A DNA stretch of 64,000 nt from Burkholderiaceae bacterium. Its GTDB lineage: Bacteria > Pseudomonadota > Gammaproteobacteria > Burkholderiales > Burkholderiaceae_C. Below, one piece after another: positions 10,387 through 18,296 of this stretch (positions are counted from its first letter, which is position 1; every line of letters begins with the position of its first letter). The position numbers and the translations under genes are program-made. The stretch spans positions 1,240,001 through 1,304,000 of the forward strand of contig CP126124.1 of NCBI GenBank assembly GCA_030123545.1. The letters are read 5' to 3'. The notes under the pieces are model-generated. The model was given only the letters and a program-made list of their open reading frames with translations. It was not told the origin of the DNA and searched no databases.

Positions 10387-11436
10387 TCAGCCCGTGCGCG
10401 TCTTGCCCGCCAGTGCATGGCGAGTTGACTTTGCGTGTGCAAGGGAAAACCCGGCTGACTCGACCGGCCCGATGGCGGAGCCGTGAGCAGTCATGCCGCG
10501 TGCATCGCTGGGCGACACTCCAAAGCGTTGTTTGAATGCGCGGCAGAAATGGCTGGTGGAGTTGAAGCCCCAGTGAAAGGCGATCGCCGAGACCTGCAGA
10601 TGCCGGCAGACCGGGTCAACGAGTGTCCGCCAGCACGCTTGCAATCGGCTTTCCAGGATGTGGCCGACCACCGTGGTATCGCCCTGCGCAAACAGCGCAT
10701 GAAGGTAACGCAGTGAAATGCCGTGCGCCGCGGCAATGCGTGCCGGACTCAGGTCATCCTCTTGAAAATGCTGGGCGATGTAGGCCAGTACTCGTTCGCG
10801 CAACGCGGCCATGGCCGTGAATCGAGTGGCGCTCTCCGGCTCTGGCAGCGCAATGTCCAGAAGCCCGATCACCGTGCGGCAAAGGGCGACGTGGGCGGAG
10901 GGCGGCACGGCGCCGATCTGCTTGGCCAGCCCCATCAGGTGTTGGCTGAGCAGTGAGCCCACGCCTGTGTGGCTGTCAATGCGGCAGGCTGCGGGCGGCT
11001 GCTTGCGGCCCGGTAGATGCTCGCGCATGAGCTGCCAGGGAATCATCAACGACACGCTGTGGGTTCGTTCCAGCACCTCATAGTCTTGCCGCTGATCGGT
11101 ACGCCAGAGGAACATGTCGCCCTCGCAGAATGGCGTGTCCCACTGCTGCAGCTGCACTCGGCCGCTCAGGTTCAGCTGCAGCCCCAGGCAGAACTCATCG
11201 TCGAATGGCGAATGTCCAGGAGGAGACTGGTCGGCACAAGGACCGGTCACGGTGCATACCAAGGAGGCTCCGGCGAGTTCGTGTCGCCGCAACTTCGCCT
11301 GGAATGCAGCAGGCTTCGCCGGGGAGGAAAGACTCCAGCGCTGGAAGGAGTCCTTGAGGATCGCTTCCGTCGCATCTATCCTGCCCTCGATGGGCGCATG
11401 GTCGATGGACCATTCCATGGGTGACTGTTGCAGCAC
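10387..11436 (-). CDS. AraC family transcriptional regulator
   Basis: DNA-binding regulator, 349 residues from a GTG at 11436, chosen because AGGAGA lies six bases upstream; an ATG at 11418 lacks a ribosome-binding site. The N-terminal about 200 residues form an AraC-binding-like sensor domain. The C-terminal part has two helix-turn-helix units, including AAHGISLRYLHALF and the typical second-helix sequence AFHWGFNSTSHFCRAFKQRFGVSPSDAR. It lies 148 bp upstream of the leftward catabolic operon in the same direction and is its likely activator. Oddity: the last about 23 residues and the stop codon are encoded within a short repeated sequence that also occurs near 22.36 kb, so the native C-terminus may have been replaced. 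Confidence 0.88.
   Translation of the reverse strand: MLQQSPMEWSIDHAPIEGRIDATEAILKDSFQRWSLSSPAKPAAFQAKLRRHELAGASLVCTVTGPCADQSPPGHSPFDDEFCLGLQLNLSGRVQLQQWDTPFCEGDMFLWRTDQRQDYEVLERTHSVSLMIPWQLMREHLPGRKQPPAACRIDSHTGVGSLLSQHLMGLAKQIGAVPPSAHVALCRTVIGLLDIALPEPESATRFTAMAALRERVLAYIAQHFQEDDLSPARIAAAHGISLRYLHALFAQGDTTVVGHILESRLQACWRTLVDPVCRHLQVSAIAFHWGFNSTSHFCRAFKQRFGVSPSDARGMTAHGSAIGPVESAGFSLAHAKSTRHALAGKTRTG
10391..10455 (-). repeat. Dispersed repeat, copy A
   Basis: About 65 bp resembling, in reverse orientation, the sequence at 22334-22405. A 37-bp core (10397-10433) is identical to 22358-22394 and contains the short dyad CGCCA-TGCAC-TGGCG. The flanks match less well. This copy forms the 3' end of the AraC-type gene. 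The two copies form an inverted pair around 12 kb of catabolic genes. Confidence 0.75.
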
Positions 11437-11701
11437 TTGTCGTCTCCTGAATCTGCCCCCGGACGCCGCAGCCCATCGGGACCGGAGCGTCGACACCGTG
11501 GCGTGCTTTCGTGCGGCGCTCAGGGTGCCCAAGGCATACAGGAAATCGTAGGCAGCGGTGCTTGGCGCGGCAATGACGGATGGTCTCGATCAACTGACAA
11601 GGCACCTCTTTCGACGGATGGGGGAGCGAGGCAACCCCGCAACCGAGCGGCCCTGCGCTAACCTCCCGGCATCGACGGCGAACTGAAGATGCAAGGAGAC
11701 G
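11437..11701. other. Divergent intergenic region between araC-type gene and SDR gene
   Basis: About 265 bp. It should carry the promoters of both the leftward AraC-type gene and the rightward SDR gene. The only signals I can place are the AGGAGA ribosome site next to the GTG at 11436 and AAGGAGACG before the ATG at 11702. No convincing -35/-10 pair or operator was seen. Confidence 0.4.
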
Positions 11702-12475
11702 ATGATGGATCTGGGTGCAATGCTGGCAGGCAAGCGGGTGCTGGTCACGGGGGCCTCGTCGGGCTTGGGCGAGAACTTCGCTCGGCTGGCTGCTGGTTGC
11801 AAGGCCAAGGTAGTGATTGGGGCGCGGCGCAAGGCGCGGCTCGACAAGCTCGCCCAGGAGCTCGAAAAGCTCGGTTCGCCTCAGGTCACGGTGCTGGAAA
11901 TGGATGTGGCTTCCGAGCAGTCCATCGACGACGCCTTCGCCGAGATAGACGCCTCGGGCACCATCCTCGACGTGGTGGTTAACAACGCCGGGGCTTCCAA
12001 CGACGCCTTGTCGCTCACGCTGCCTGCGTCCGACTTCGACTCGCTGATGAAGACCAACGTGCGCGGCGTGTGGCTGGTGGCCGCGCGTGCCGCGCAGCGC
12101 TGGGTGGATGCGGGGCGGGGAGGCTCAATCATCAACATCGCATCGATCCTGGGCGAGCGCGTGATGCCGGGTTCCATGCTGTATGCCACGTCCAAGGCTG
12201 CAGTCGTGCACATGACCAAGAGCCTGGCGCTCGAATGGTCACGCCACGGCATTCGCGTCAATGCCATCGAGCCGGGCTACATCGGCACCGAGATGACCGA
12301 TGCCATGTGGGAGACCGACTATGGCAAGGCGCTTATCAAGCGCATCCCGATGCGCCGTCTGGGTAAGCCGGAGGACCTCAACGGTCTGTTCTTGCTGTTC
12401 GCGACCGAGGCTGGGTCGTGGATGACCGGCGCCTGCGTGCCAGTGGATGGCGGGCATCTGTGCTCGTCGCTTTGA
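11702..12475 (+). CDS. SDR family oxidoreductase
   Basis: Classical short-chain dehydrogenase, 257 residues. It has TGASSGLG at about 16-23, NNAG at 94-97, S148, Y161 and K165, and the C-terminal VPVDGGH. R42-R43 after the second strand suggest NADP(H) use. A strong AAGGAGACG precedes the tandem ATGATG, so either ATG may be used. It is transcribed alone, divergently from the AraC-type gene at 11436 and convergent with another AraC-type gene that ends 22 bp later. Likely role is oxidation or reduction of a hydroxy/keto intermediate of the surrounding CoA pathway; the substrate is not evident. Confidence 0.87.
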   Translation: MMDLGAMLAGKRVLVTGASSGLGENFARLAAGCKAKVVIGARRKARLDKLAQELEKLGSPQVTVLEMDVASEQSIDDAFAEIDASGTILDVVVNNAGASNDALSLTLPASDFDSLMKTNVRGVWLVAARAAQRWVDAGRGGSIINIASILGERVMPGSMLYATSKAAVVHMTKSLALEWSRHGIRVNAIEPGYIGTEMTDAMWETDYGKALIKRIPMRRLGKPEDLNGLFLLFATEAGSWMTGACVPVDGGHLCSSL

Positions 12476-12497
12476 GTGCGACCGCGTCGAAGCAGCG

Positions 12498-13526
12498 CTA
12501 CGTCTTTTGGGTACGCGAACGATAGGCGCCTGGCGTGCTGCCGGTCCATGACTTGAAGGCCCGCTGGAAGGCGGTGCCGTCGGCGAACCCCAACTCGGCG
12601 GCGATGGCGCTCAGCGCGGCATCGGTGCTGGTCAACCGAACGATCGCCATGTCGCGCCGTAACTCGTCCTTCAGCACTTGAAAGGACTTGCCCTCCACGG
12701 CCAGATGCCGCTGCAGTGCGCTGACCGACATGTGCAAGCGCTGCGCGGCGACAGTCAGATCGGGCCACTCCGGGCACGCTTGCTGCAATAGCGCGCGCAC
12801 CCGCGCGCTGGCTGTCCGCTCGATTAGGCGCGGGCCGATCAGGTTGCCCGGTGTGGCACGCAAAAAGGTCTGGAGCGCGGCGGTGTCACGGCGCATCGGC
12901 TGCGTGAATGCGGATGCCTCGAACCAGACCGCCGACCGCGCCTGCCCGAACCGCAACGTGCCCGAGAAGATTTGGGCATAGTCTGCGGCACGCGGCGGTG
13001 GCTCGAAGGCAAAATCGAACCCTCTGGGCACCAGCCGGCCGCCGTGCAGCCATACCAGCAGACGCCAGAAGACGCGCAACAGCAGCCCGTGCAGGAAGTC
13101 TGAATGTTTGCCCGGGGCGCGGCGCACGTCCAGAGCAGCACCCTTGAGCAAGCCATCAGAGACGGGCACGAGCGCCACGTCGTCCTGCAGCAGGGCGAAG
13201 GATGCACTCACGCGCTGCAAGGCGGCTGCCAGCGTCCTGGCCCCGAGCGTAGAGCGAGCCATCAGCGCAAAGCTGCCGCAGCGCAACGGCCGACCGTGTA
13301 GATAGCCTAGGCATTCGTCGTCCAAGCTGTTCTTCACGGCACTGAAGAGTGCGATGTATTGCTCTATGGTCACACGCGACTGCTCCAGATGCAGAAGCGA
13401 CTCGGCGATGCGGGCCTGCGCCAGAACGCCATCCAGCCAGGACTCGGTGGCCAGTCCTTTGCTGCGCGCGCCGTCGAGCAGGCCATGCACGGCAAAAACA
13501 GGAACAGTGACGACGGGTTTCAACAT
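12498..13526 (-). CDS. AraC family regulator with arabinose-binding-like N-terminal domain
   Basis: Regulator of 342 residues. The N-terminal about 190 residues resemble the PF12625-type sensor of OruR/ArgR-like AraC proteins (SLDDECLGYLHGRPLRCGSF). The C-terminal domain carries VAAQRLHMSVSALQRHLA and LGFADGTAFQRAFKSWTGSTPGAYR, a standard AraC DNA-binding pair. The start is placed at the ATG at 13526; a TTG five codons upstream is possible and no clear ribosome-binding site is seen for either. It is convergent with the SDR gene and lies downstream, in the same direction, of the CaiB gene at 13740. It may regulate that CaiB/IclR unit or the SDR, but no operator was identified. Confidence 0.87.
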   Translation of the reverse strand: MLKPVVTVPVFAVHGLLDGARSKGLATESWLDGVLAQARIAESLLHLEQSRVTIEQYIALFSAVKNSLDDECLGYLHGRPLRCGSFALMARSTLGARTLAAALQRVSASFALLQDDVALVPVSDGLLKGAALDVRRAPGKHSDFLHGLLLRVFWRLLVWLHGGRLVPRGFDFAFEPPPRAADYAQIFSGTLRFGQARSAVWFEASAFTQPMRRDTAALQTFLRATPGNLIGPRLIERTASARVRALLQQACPEWPDLTVAAQRLHMSVSALQRHLAVEGKSFQVLKDELRRDMAIVRLTSTDAALSAIAAELGFADGTAFQRAFKSWTGSTPGAYRSRTQKT

Positions 13527-13739
13527 GGTCAAATGGAACAACGATAGCTGGCGCTGAATCCGAAATTACACTAAGAAAACGGCCCGCAAACCGATGGAAC
13601 GTCGCTATGCCCACGATCATCTTGCGCTGGTGCCCACGCCGATCGGCGCTGTGCATGTCGCGGGCAACTGCGCGACGGTCAATATGACAAATGGCGAACC
13701 AACGCCTATGTCGCGTAGCAGATGCTCGCACTATCAACG

Positions 13740-14807
13740 CTATGGCATCCCCTGCACACGCACGGGATAGCGCACGAAGGCAGGCTCTTTCCCTTCATAT
13801 CCATTCCCAAAAAGTCCGCGTTGCTGGCAGTGCTGGCTGGACGCAAGCGCGCTGGGTGGCACGACGGGTGCTACAGGCACGTCGGCGCCATGCAAGCGTG
13901 CGAGCAAGACCGTGGATTCCTGCGTGGTGATGCGTTGCGCAATGGCGGCATTGATTTGCGCAGCCCGGCGCGTGCGCGCTGCATGGCTTGCATAGTCCGG
14001 GCCGCGCAAATCTTCCAAGCCCAGCACCTCCACGAGCCGCGCCCAGAAGTGGTCTTCGAGCGCGCCCAGCGAGATCAGTACGCCATCGGCGGTTTCAAAG
14101 ACGCCATAAGCAGGCTTGGCCAGGATGTCCTCACGCTGCTCGCGCACCGATGACAGCCCTGCCTCGTGGAAGTGGCCCAGGCGCGGATTCATCCAGTGCG
14201 CGGCACAGTCGGTGAGAGAGACGTCCAGATATTGGCCCTGGCCCGTGCGCTGGCGTTGCAGCAGCGCCGCCAGCGTGCTCGACAGCGCATACATGGCGCC
14301 ACACAGGTCCGCCAGCGGAATGCCCGCGCCATGGTCGGGATGGACCGCATCGCTGCCCGAGAGCGCGAGTACGCCTGCGGCAGCCAGATAGTTGATGTCG
14401 TGGCCCGGCATCTGCGCCAGGGGCCCGTGTTGACCATAGCCGCTGAGAGAAACATAGACGATGCGTGAATTCAGCGCGGCCAGCGCCTCATAGCTGAAGC
14501 CCAGCCGCTTCATGACACCGGGGCGGAAGCCTTCGACCACCACGTCGGCGTCGGGCACTTGCTGGCGAAGCGCCTCGGCTTGTTGCGGATTCTTGAGGTC
14601 CACCATGAGGCTGTGCTTGCCCCGGTTGACCGAGGCGAACAGGCCCGGTGCGATTTTGCGGGCATTGTCGCCGTGTGGCGGGCGCTCGATCTTGATCACG
14701 TGGGCGCCCAGTTCGACCAGGTTTTGCGTGAAGAAGGGACCAGGCAGCAGCTCGGAAAAATCAAGCACGCGAAGGCCGTGCAAGGGCAGTGAGGAAGAAG
14801 TGGACAT
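13740..14807 (-). CDS. CaiB/BaiF family protein, second alpha-methylacyl-CoA racemase-like copy
   Basis: Class III CoA-transferase-fold protein, 355 residues, a paralogue of the one at 8026-9096 but clearly diverged. PGHDINYLA (H136) and PLADLCG (D167) occupy the positions of the racemase His/Asp pair, and VEGFRPGVMKRLGF near residue 91 is the conserved CoA-binding segment. It starts 6 bp after the IclR gene stop, so the two are one transcription unit. It may act as 2-methylacyl-CoA racemase or as CoA-transferase moving CoA onto the pathway acid. Two such genes within 6 kb suggest chiral or branched substrates, or two steps of CoA exchange. Confidence 0.83.
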   Translation of the reverse strand: MSTSSSLPLHGLRVLDFSELLPGPFFTQNLVELGAHVIKIERPPHGDNARKIAPGLFASVNRGKHSLMVDLKNPQQAEALRQQVPDADVVVEGFRPGVMKRLGFSYEALAALNSRIVYVSLSGYGQHGPLAQMPGHDINYLAAAGVLALSGSDAVHPDHGAGIPLADLCGAMYALSSTLAALLQRQRTGQGQYLDVSLTDCAAHWMNPRLGHFHEAGLSSVREQREDILAKPAYGVFETADGVLISLGALEDHFWARLVEVLGLEDLRGPDYASHAARTRRAAQINAAIAQRITTQESTVLLARLHGADVPVAPVVPPSALASSQHCQQRGLFGNGYEGKEPAFVRYPVRVQGMP

Positions 14808-14813
14808 GGGCGG

Positions 14814-15581
14814 TCAGCCGTCAGACAAGGAAGAGGGAGGCTCGGCAGTGCCGAAAGTCATCGCGCCGACTTTGCGCAGAGCCTGCAGATAGCGGTCATG
14901 GTTCTTGGCCAGGCGATCGGGTGGCCCCGCCAGGCTGATGGCCAGGGGCTCCTTGCCCAGCATGCCGGAGATGGCTAGCGCATCCATGCCCTCGCCGCCT
15001 TCGCTGTGGGTCTGATACCAGCCGCGCAGACGGCTTTCGGCGACTTCCGCCGCAATGGCGTAGGGATCGGTGACGGTGCTGTCGGTGATCTTGCGCAGCG
15101 GCTTGAGGCGCAACTGTCGCGCGATTTCCTCAGGAGTCTGCGTGCCCAGCAGGGCTTTGCCCATGGCTGAGGTATGGAGTGCGATGCGCTCGCCCACATT
15201 GAGCACGTAGCGCAGCGGGTGCTTGCCTTGCTGGACGGCGACCGCGCGCACGGTGCCGTTGTCGAGCCGGCCGACGAAGGATGTCTCGCCCGTGGCCTCG
15301 GCCAACAAGTCTGCCGCCTCCGTGCCGGCACGCAGCAGCGGGTCGTTGTGCGCGATCTCGAGCGCGATCTGGTGCAAGCGCCCGGTGGGATAGAAGCGCC
15401 GCGTCCGCGCGGTCCGCATGAGGTAGCCCTCCTCGTGCAGCGTGTGCAGCAAGTCCGAGCAACTGCTCTCGGGCAGGTTGAGCAGGCGGGCGATCTCGGA
15501 GTTGGAAAGGTCGCGCTTTTCCATCGCGAACATGTCGAAGACGGCCATGGTGCGGGCCGATGCAGGTACGAAATTTGGCAT
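14814..15581 (-). CDS. IclR family transcriptional regulator
   Basis: Dimeric regulator of 255 residues. An N-terminal winged helix includes LSNSEIARLLNLPESSCSDLLHTL (quoted in part), followed by the IclR effector domain with GRLDNGTVRAVAVQQGK and HTSAMGKALLG. The ATG at 15581 is used because an upstream in-frame ATG at 15620 lies inside the operator dyad. It faces a rightward operon across a 263-bp intergenic region, and 14-bp dyads related to TACGGAATTTCGTA lie near both starts and over its own start codon. It therefore probably controls the SDR-ACAD-MaoC operon and itself. The CaiB gene follows 6 bp downstream. The effector is unknown. Confidence 0.9.
   Translation of the reverse strand: MPNFVPASARTMAVFDMFAMEKRDLSNSEIARLLNLPESSCSDLLHTLHEEGYLMRTARTRRFYPTGRLHQIALEIAHNDPLLRAGTEAADLLAEATGETSFVGRLDNGTVRAVAVQQGKHPLRYVLNVGERIALHTSAMGKALLGTQTPEEIARQLRLKPLRKITDSTVTDPYAIAAEVAESRLRGWYQTHSEGGEGMDALAISGMLGKEPLAISLAGPPDRLAKNHDRYLQALRKVGAMTFGTAEPPSSLSDG
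15567..15580. promoter_or_regulatory. Third, degenerate IclR-type dyad over the regulator start codon
   Basis: Reverse strand TGCCAAATTTCGTA shares the half-site ATTTCGTA and 11 of 14 bases with the better dyad at 15599-15612. It overlaps codons 1-5 of the IclR gene, a position that could block its own translation start or transcription. It could also be chance, as it is the weakest of the three. Confidence 0.35.
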
Positions 15582-15598
15582 GGTGCACGCAATTTTCC

Positions 15599-15612
15599 TA
15601 CGAAATTCCGTA
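15599..15612. promoter_or_regulatory. Putative IclR operator, regulator-proximal
   Basis: TACGAAATTCCGTA, within the perfect-armed dyad CTACG-N6-CGTAG, 18 bp upstream of the IclR ATG. It matches the site at 15818-15831 in 13 of 14 bases when read on the other strand. Position and similarity point to autoregulation. Confidence 0.6.
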
Positions 15613-15817
15613 GTTCGCACCGATTCTTTGAAATTCTAGTTGTGTGCTCTTGGCTATGCAGAGGTGGCTTATCGATAGGGCTACAGGAAGGCTTGAGGGT
15701 CTTTCCCCCTCTGGGAAGGCATGCCTGACTAGAGAGTGGTTAGTGTTGCATCGGATTTTTAAGGGAAAACCCCTATTATTTCGATAAATCCAAAAAATAC
15801 AATAGGTCGCAGTTGAT

Positions 15818-15831
15818 TACGGTATTTCGTA
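15818..15831. promoter_or_regulatory. Putative IclR operator, operon-proximal
   Basis: TACGGTATTTCGTA, 13 bp before the ATG of the SDR gene at 15845 and just ahead of its AAAGGTGAG ribosome site. It has dyad arms TACG/CGTA and differs by one base from the reverse complement of the site at 15599. A bound regulator here would cover the start of the operon transcript. Confidence 0.6.
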
Positions 15832-15844
15832 GAAAGGTGAGAAG

Positions 15845-16597
15845 ATGAACTTGGGAATCAGAGGTCGTGTCGCGGTGGTTACGGGCGGTGCCCGGGGCAT
15901 CGGTGCCGAAACGGCGCGCGCCCTGGCGGCCGAAGGAGTGAAGCTGGTGGTGTCCGACATCGACCTCGTGGCGGCCGAGGCGGTTGCGGGCGAAATCCGG
16001 GCCCAAGGCGGTCAGGCCATCGGTGTGCGCTGCAACGTGACCGACAAGGCCGAGGTGCGCGATATGGCGGCTGCGGGCGTCGAGGCGTTCGGCGCCGTGG
16101 ACATCCTGGTCAACAACGCAGGCTTCAACAAGGACCGCTATCTCACCAAGATGGCCGAGACCGAGTGGGATTCGGTGGTGGACGTGGTGCTTAAGGGCGC
16201 GTTTCATTGCAGCCGCGCCGTGCTGCCCGGGATGATGGAGCGCCAGTGGGGGCGCATCGTCAACATCTCCTCGCGCTCGGTCTTCGGCAACCCCGGCCAG
16301 ACCAACTACAGCGCGGCCAAGATGGGCTTGATCGGCTTCACACGCGCCTTGTCGCTGGAGCAGGCCAAGTTCGGCATCACCGTCAATGCGGTGGCTCCAG
16401 GCTTCGTCGAAACCGAACTGATGCAGGCCAACCCCGGCTACCCCAAGCTGCGCGAGCTTGCGCTGGCCAAGAACCCCGTGGGCTTCCTGGGCGCCCCCGA
16501 CGACATTGCCTCCGCCGTGACCTTCATGGCCTCGGAACGGGCGCGCTACATCACCGGCGTGACGCTGTACGTGACAGGCGGGCGCTTTTCTTCTTGA
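15845..16597 (+). CDS. SDR family oxidoreductase (FabG-like 3-ketoacyl reductase/3-hydroxyacyl dehydrogenase)
   Basis: Short-chain dehydrogenase of 250 residues, first gene of the rightward operon opposite the IclR gene. It has TGGARGIG at 13-20, NNAG at 90-93, catalytic S142, Y155 and K159, and the terminal YVTGGRFSS. D38/D40 after the second strand suggest NAD(H). Sequence and length fit FabG-type enzymes acting on 3-hydroxyacyl thioesters, here probably in the oxidative direction because acyl-CoA dehydrogenase and hydratase genes follow at once. The ribosome-binding site AAAGGTGAG precedes the ATG. Confidence 0.9.
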   Translation: MNLGIRGRVAVVTGGARGIGAETARALAAEGVKLVVSDIDLVAAEAVAGEIRAQGGQAIGVRCNVTDKAEVRDMAAAGVEAFGAVDILVNNAGFNKDRYLTKMAETEWDSVVDVVLKGAFHCSRAVLPGMMERQWGRIVNISSRSVFGNPGQTNYSAAKMGLIGFTRALSLEQAKFGITVNAVAPGFVETELMQANPGYPKLRELALAKNPVGFLGAPDDIASAVTFMASERARYITGVTLYVTGGRFSS

Positions 16598-16618
16598 TGA
16601 CCGTGAGCAACCAACACG

Positions 16619-17767
16619 ATGAACTTCGACTTCACTTCCGACCAGATTGCGCTGCGTGACAGCGTCCGCCGCTACCTGCGCAACGTGGTGAGCCCGCGTA
16701 TCGCCGAGTGCGAAAAGGAAAAACACATTCCGCTGGATCTGCTCGCGGGCCTGAGCGAGTTTGGCTACATCGGCGGCATGCTGCCCGAGGATGCCGGTGG
16801 CCTGGGCTTGGACTTCGTGACGTGGGCCATGCTGATCGAGGAGGCGGGTTACTGCTGGGGCGCGTTGCGCACCATCGTCAACACCACCAACATCTTCATG
16901 CGCCTGGTCAACGGGCTGGGAACGCCTGAGCAGAAGACGCATTTCCTTGAGCCGGTGCTCGCGTCGAAAAAAGCGACCGCCGTGGCTTTCAGCGAGCCCA
17001 ACCATGGCTCGAACCCCGCGGGCATCGAGGCCCGTGCCGAGAACAAGGGAGACCACTACCTCCTGAGCGGCACCAAGCTGTGGATCACCAATGGCAAGGC
17101 GGCTGATTTCCTGATCGTGATGGCCCGGCTGCAGGCAGCTGAGGGAGAGGGCGGCCTGTCGCTGTTCCTGATCGACAAGGCGCAGACGCCGGTCGAGGCG
17201 CGCCTGGTTGACAAGATGGTGCTCAAGGCTTCGGGCACATCCGAACTGTTCCTGGACGGCATCAAGCTGCCCAAGTCCGCATTGCTGGGCACCCCAGGCT
17301 CAGCGCTCAAGAATGTTGCCATCGGCCTGAACTACGGGCGCCTGAACATCGCCATGGGTGCGGTGGGTGCGGCGCAGGCTGCGCTCGACCTGTCGGTGGA
17401 ATACGCCAAGACCCGTAAGCAGTTCGGCAAGCCCATCGGGCAGTTCCAACTGGTGCAAAAGCACATCGTGGACATGCTGGTGCGTACCGAAGCAGCGCGC
17501 GCCCTGGGCTACAAGGCGGCGATGTCGATGGAAAACGGCCTTCCCTCGCGCATTGAGTGCTCGCTGGCCAAGCTCTATGCCGCAGAGGCTGCGCACGAAG
17601 TGGCCAAGATGGCCATCGCAGTGCATGGCGGCATCGGCTATTCGACCGAATACCCGCTGGAGCGCATCTTCCGCGATACCGCTGGGGGAGTGATTCCCGA
17701 AGGTACAGCGGAGATCCAGACGCTGATCGTCGGGCGCGAAGTGCTGGGCATGTCGGCGATTGCCTGA
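16619..17767 (+). CDS. Acyl-CoA dehydrogenase
   Basis: FAD-dependent acyl-CoA dehydrogenase of 382 residues. It shows AVAFSEPNHGSNP and LWITNGKAADFLIVMARL for flavin and substrate contact, the central helix RKQFGKPIGQFQLVQ, and a C-terminal IPEGTAEIQTLIVGREVLG in which the catalytic-position glutamate is kept. It follows the SDR gene by 21 bp, and its last codons run close to the MaoC gene, 10 bp away. It should oxidise the pathway acyl-CoA to the enoyl-CoA that the MaoC protein hydrates. It resembles glutaryl/short-branched-chain types less than general short/medium types; exact chain length cannot be told. Confidence 0.92.
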   Translation: MNFDFTSDQIALRDSVRRYLRNVVSPRIAECEKEKHIPLDLLAGLSEFGYIGGMLPEDAGGLGLDFVTWAMLIEEAGYCWGALRTIVNTTNIFMRLVNGLGTPEQKTHFLEPVLASKKATAVAFSEPNHGSNPAGIEARAENKGDHYLLSGTKLWITNGKAADFLIVMARLQAAEGEGGLSLFLIDKAQTPVEARLVDKMVLKASGTSELFLDGIKLPKSALLGTPGSALKNVAIGLNYGRLNIAMGAVGAAQAALDLSVEYAKTRKQFGKPIGQFQLVQKHIVDMLVRTEAARALGYKAAMSMENGLPSRIECSLAKLYAAEAAHEVAKMAIAVHGGIGYSTEYPLERIFRDTAGGVIPEGTAEIQTLIVGREVLGMSAIA

Positions 17768-17777
17768 GGGAAGACGC

Positions 17778-18272
17778 ATGGACACGAGCACCCTTCCAGC
17801 GCCCCAAGCCATTGCCTCGTTGCGCTACCACTGGGAAGACCTGGAGCCGGGCCTGAGCTTCGAGACATCAAGCCGCACCGTCACCGAGGCGGACGTGGTG
17901 GGCTTCGCCGCGCTAAGCGCTGACTACAACCGCCTGCACGTCGATACACAGTACGCCGCTCAGTCGCCCTGGGGCACGCGCATCGCGCACGGCATGTTGG
18001 TGGCCTCGATTCTCTCGGGCTTGAACACGCGCACCGTCATCAATCAACTGCTGGAGCCGTCGCTCATCGGCCTGCTGGAGATGACGTACCGCTTTCCCAA
18101 GCCGACGCTGATCGGCGACACCCTGCATGGCCGCATCGAAGTTGCGAGTTGCAAGCCAACGTCCAACCCCGCGCGCGGCATCGTCGTCTTCCGTCGGCAG
18201 GCATTCAACCAGCATGGCGAAGCCGTCTGCGAGTGCGATGCAACCATGATGGTTGCGCGCCGGGTTACCTGA
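17778..18272 (+). CDS. MaoC-like enoyl-CoA hydratase
   Basis: Hot-dog-fold hydratase of 164 residues. The ATG at 17778 has GAGGGA upstream; an earlier in-frame ATG lies in the dehydrogenase gene. The segment FAALSADYNRLHVD followed by RIAHGMLVASI is the R-specific hydratase signature (Asp and His with the downstream Gly-Met), so water addition to enoyl-CoA is expected. It sits between the acyl-CoA dehydrogenase and the citrate-synthase homologue, completing oxidation/hydration steps of this operon and giving it a hydratase separate from the crotonase at 4356. The SDR at the head of the operon could take the resulting 3-hydroxyacyl-CoA. Confidence 0.88.
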   Translation: MDTSTLPAPQAIASLRYHWEDLEPGLSFETSSRTVTEADVVGFAALSADYNRLHVDTQYAAQSPWGTRIAHGMLVASILSGLNTRTVINQLLEPSLIGLLEMTYRFPKPTLIGDTLHGRIEVASCKPTSNPARGIVVFRRQAFNQHGEAVCECDATMMVARRVT

Positions 18273-18296
18273 GTTTTCTTCAACAAGAGGCTGAAC

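Noticed and set aside
13592..13766. Small plus-strand open frame of 58 codons between the second AraC-type and CaiB-type genes
   Set aside because: No ribosome site and no recognisable family; it overlaps the CaiB gene end.
15735..15790. Sigma-70 promoter TTGCAT ... TATTAT upstream of the SDR operon
   Set aside because: Spacing is about 22 bases, too long for a standard promoter; left unannotated.
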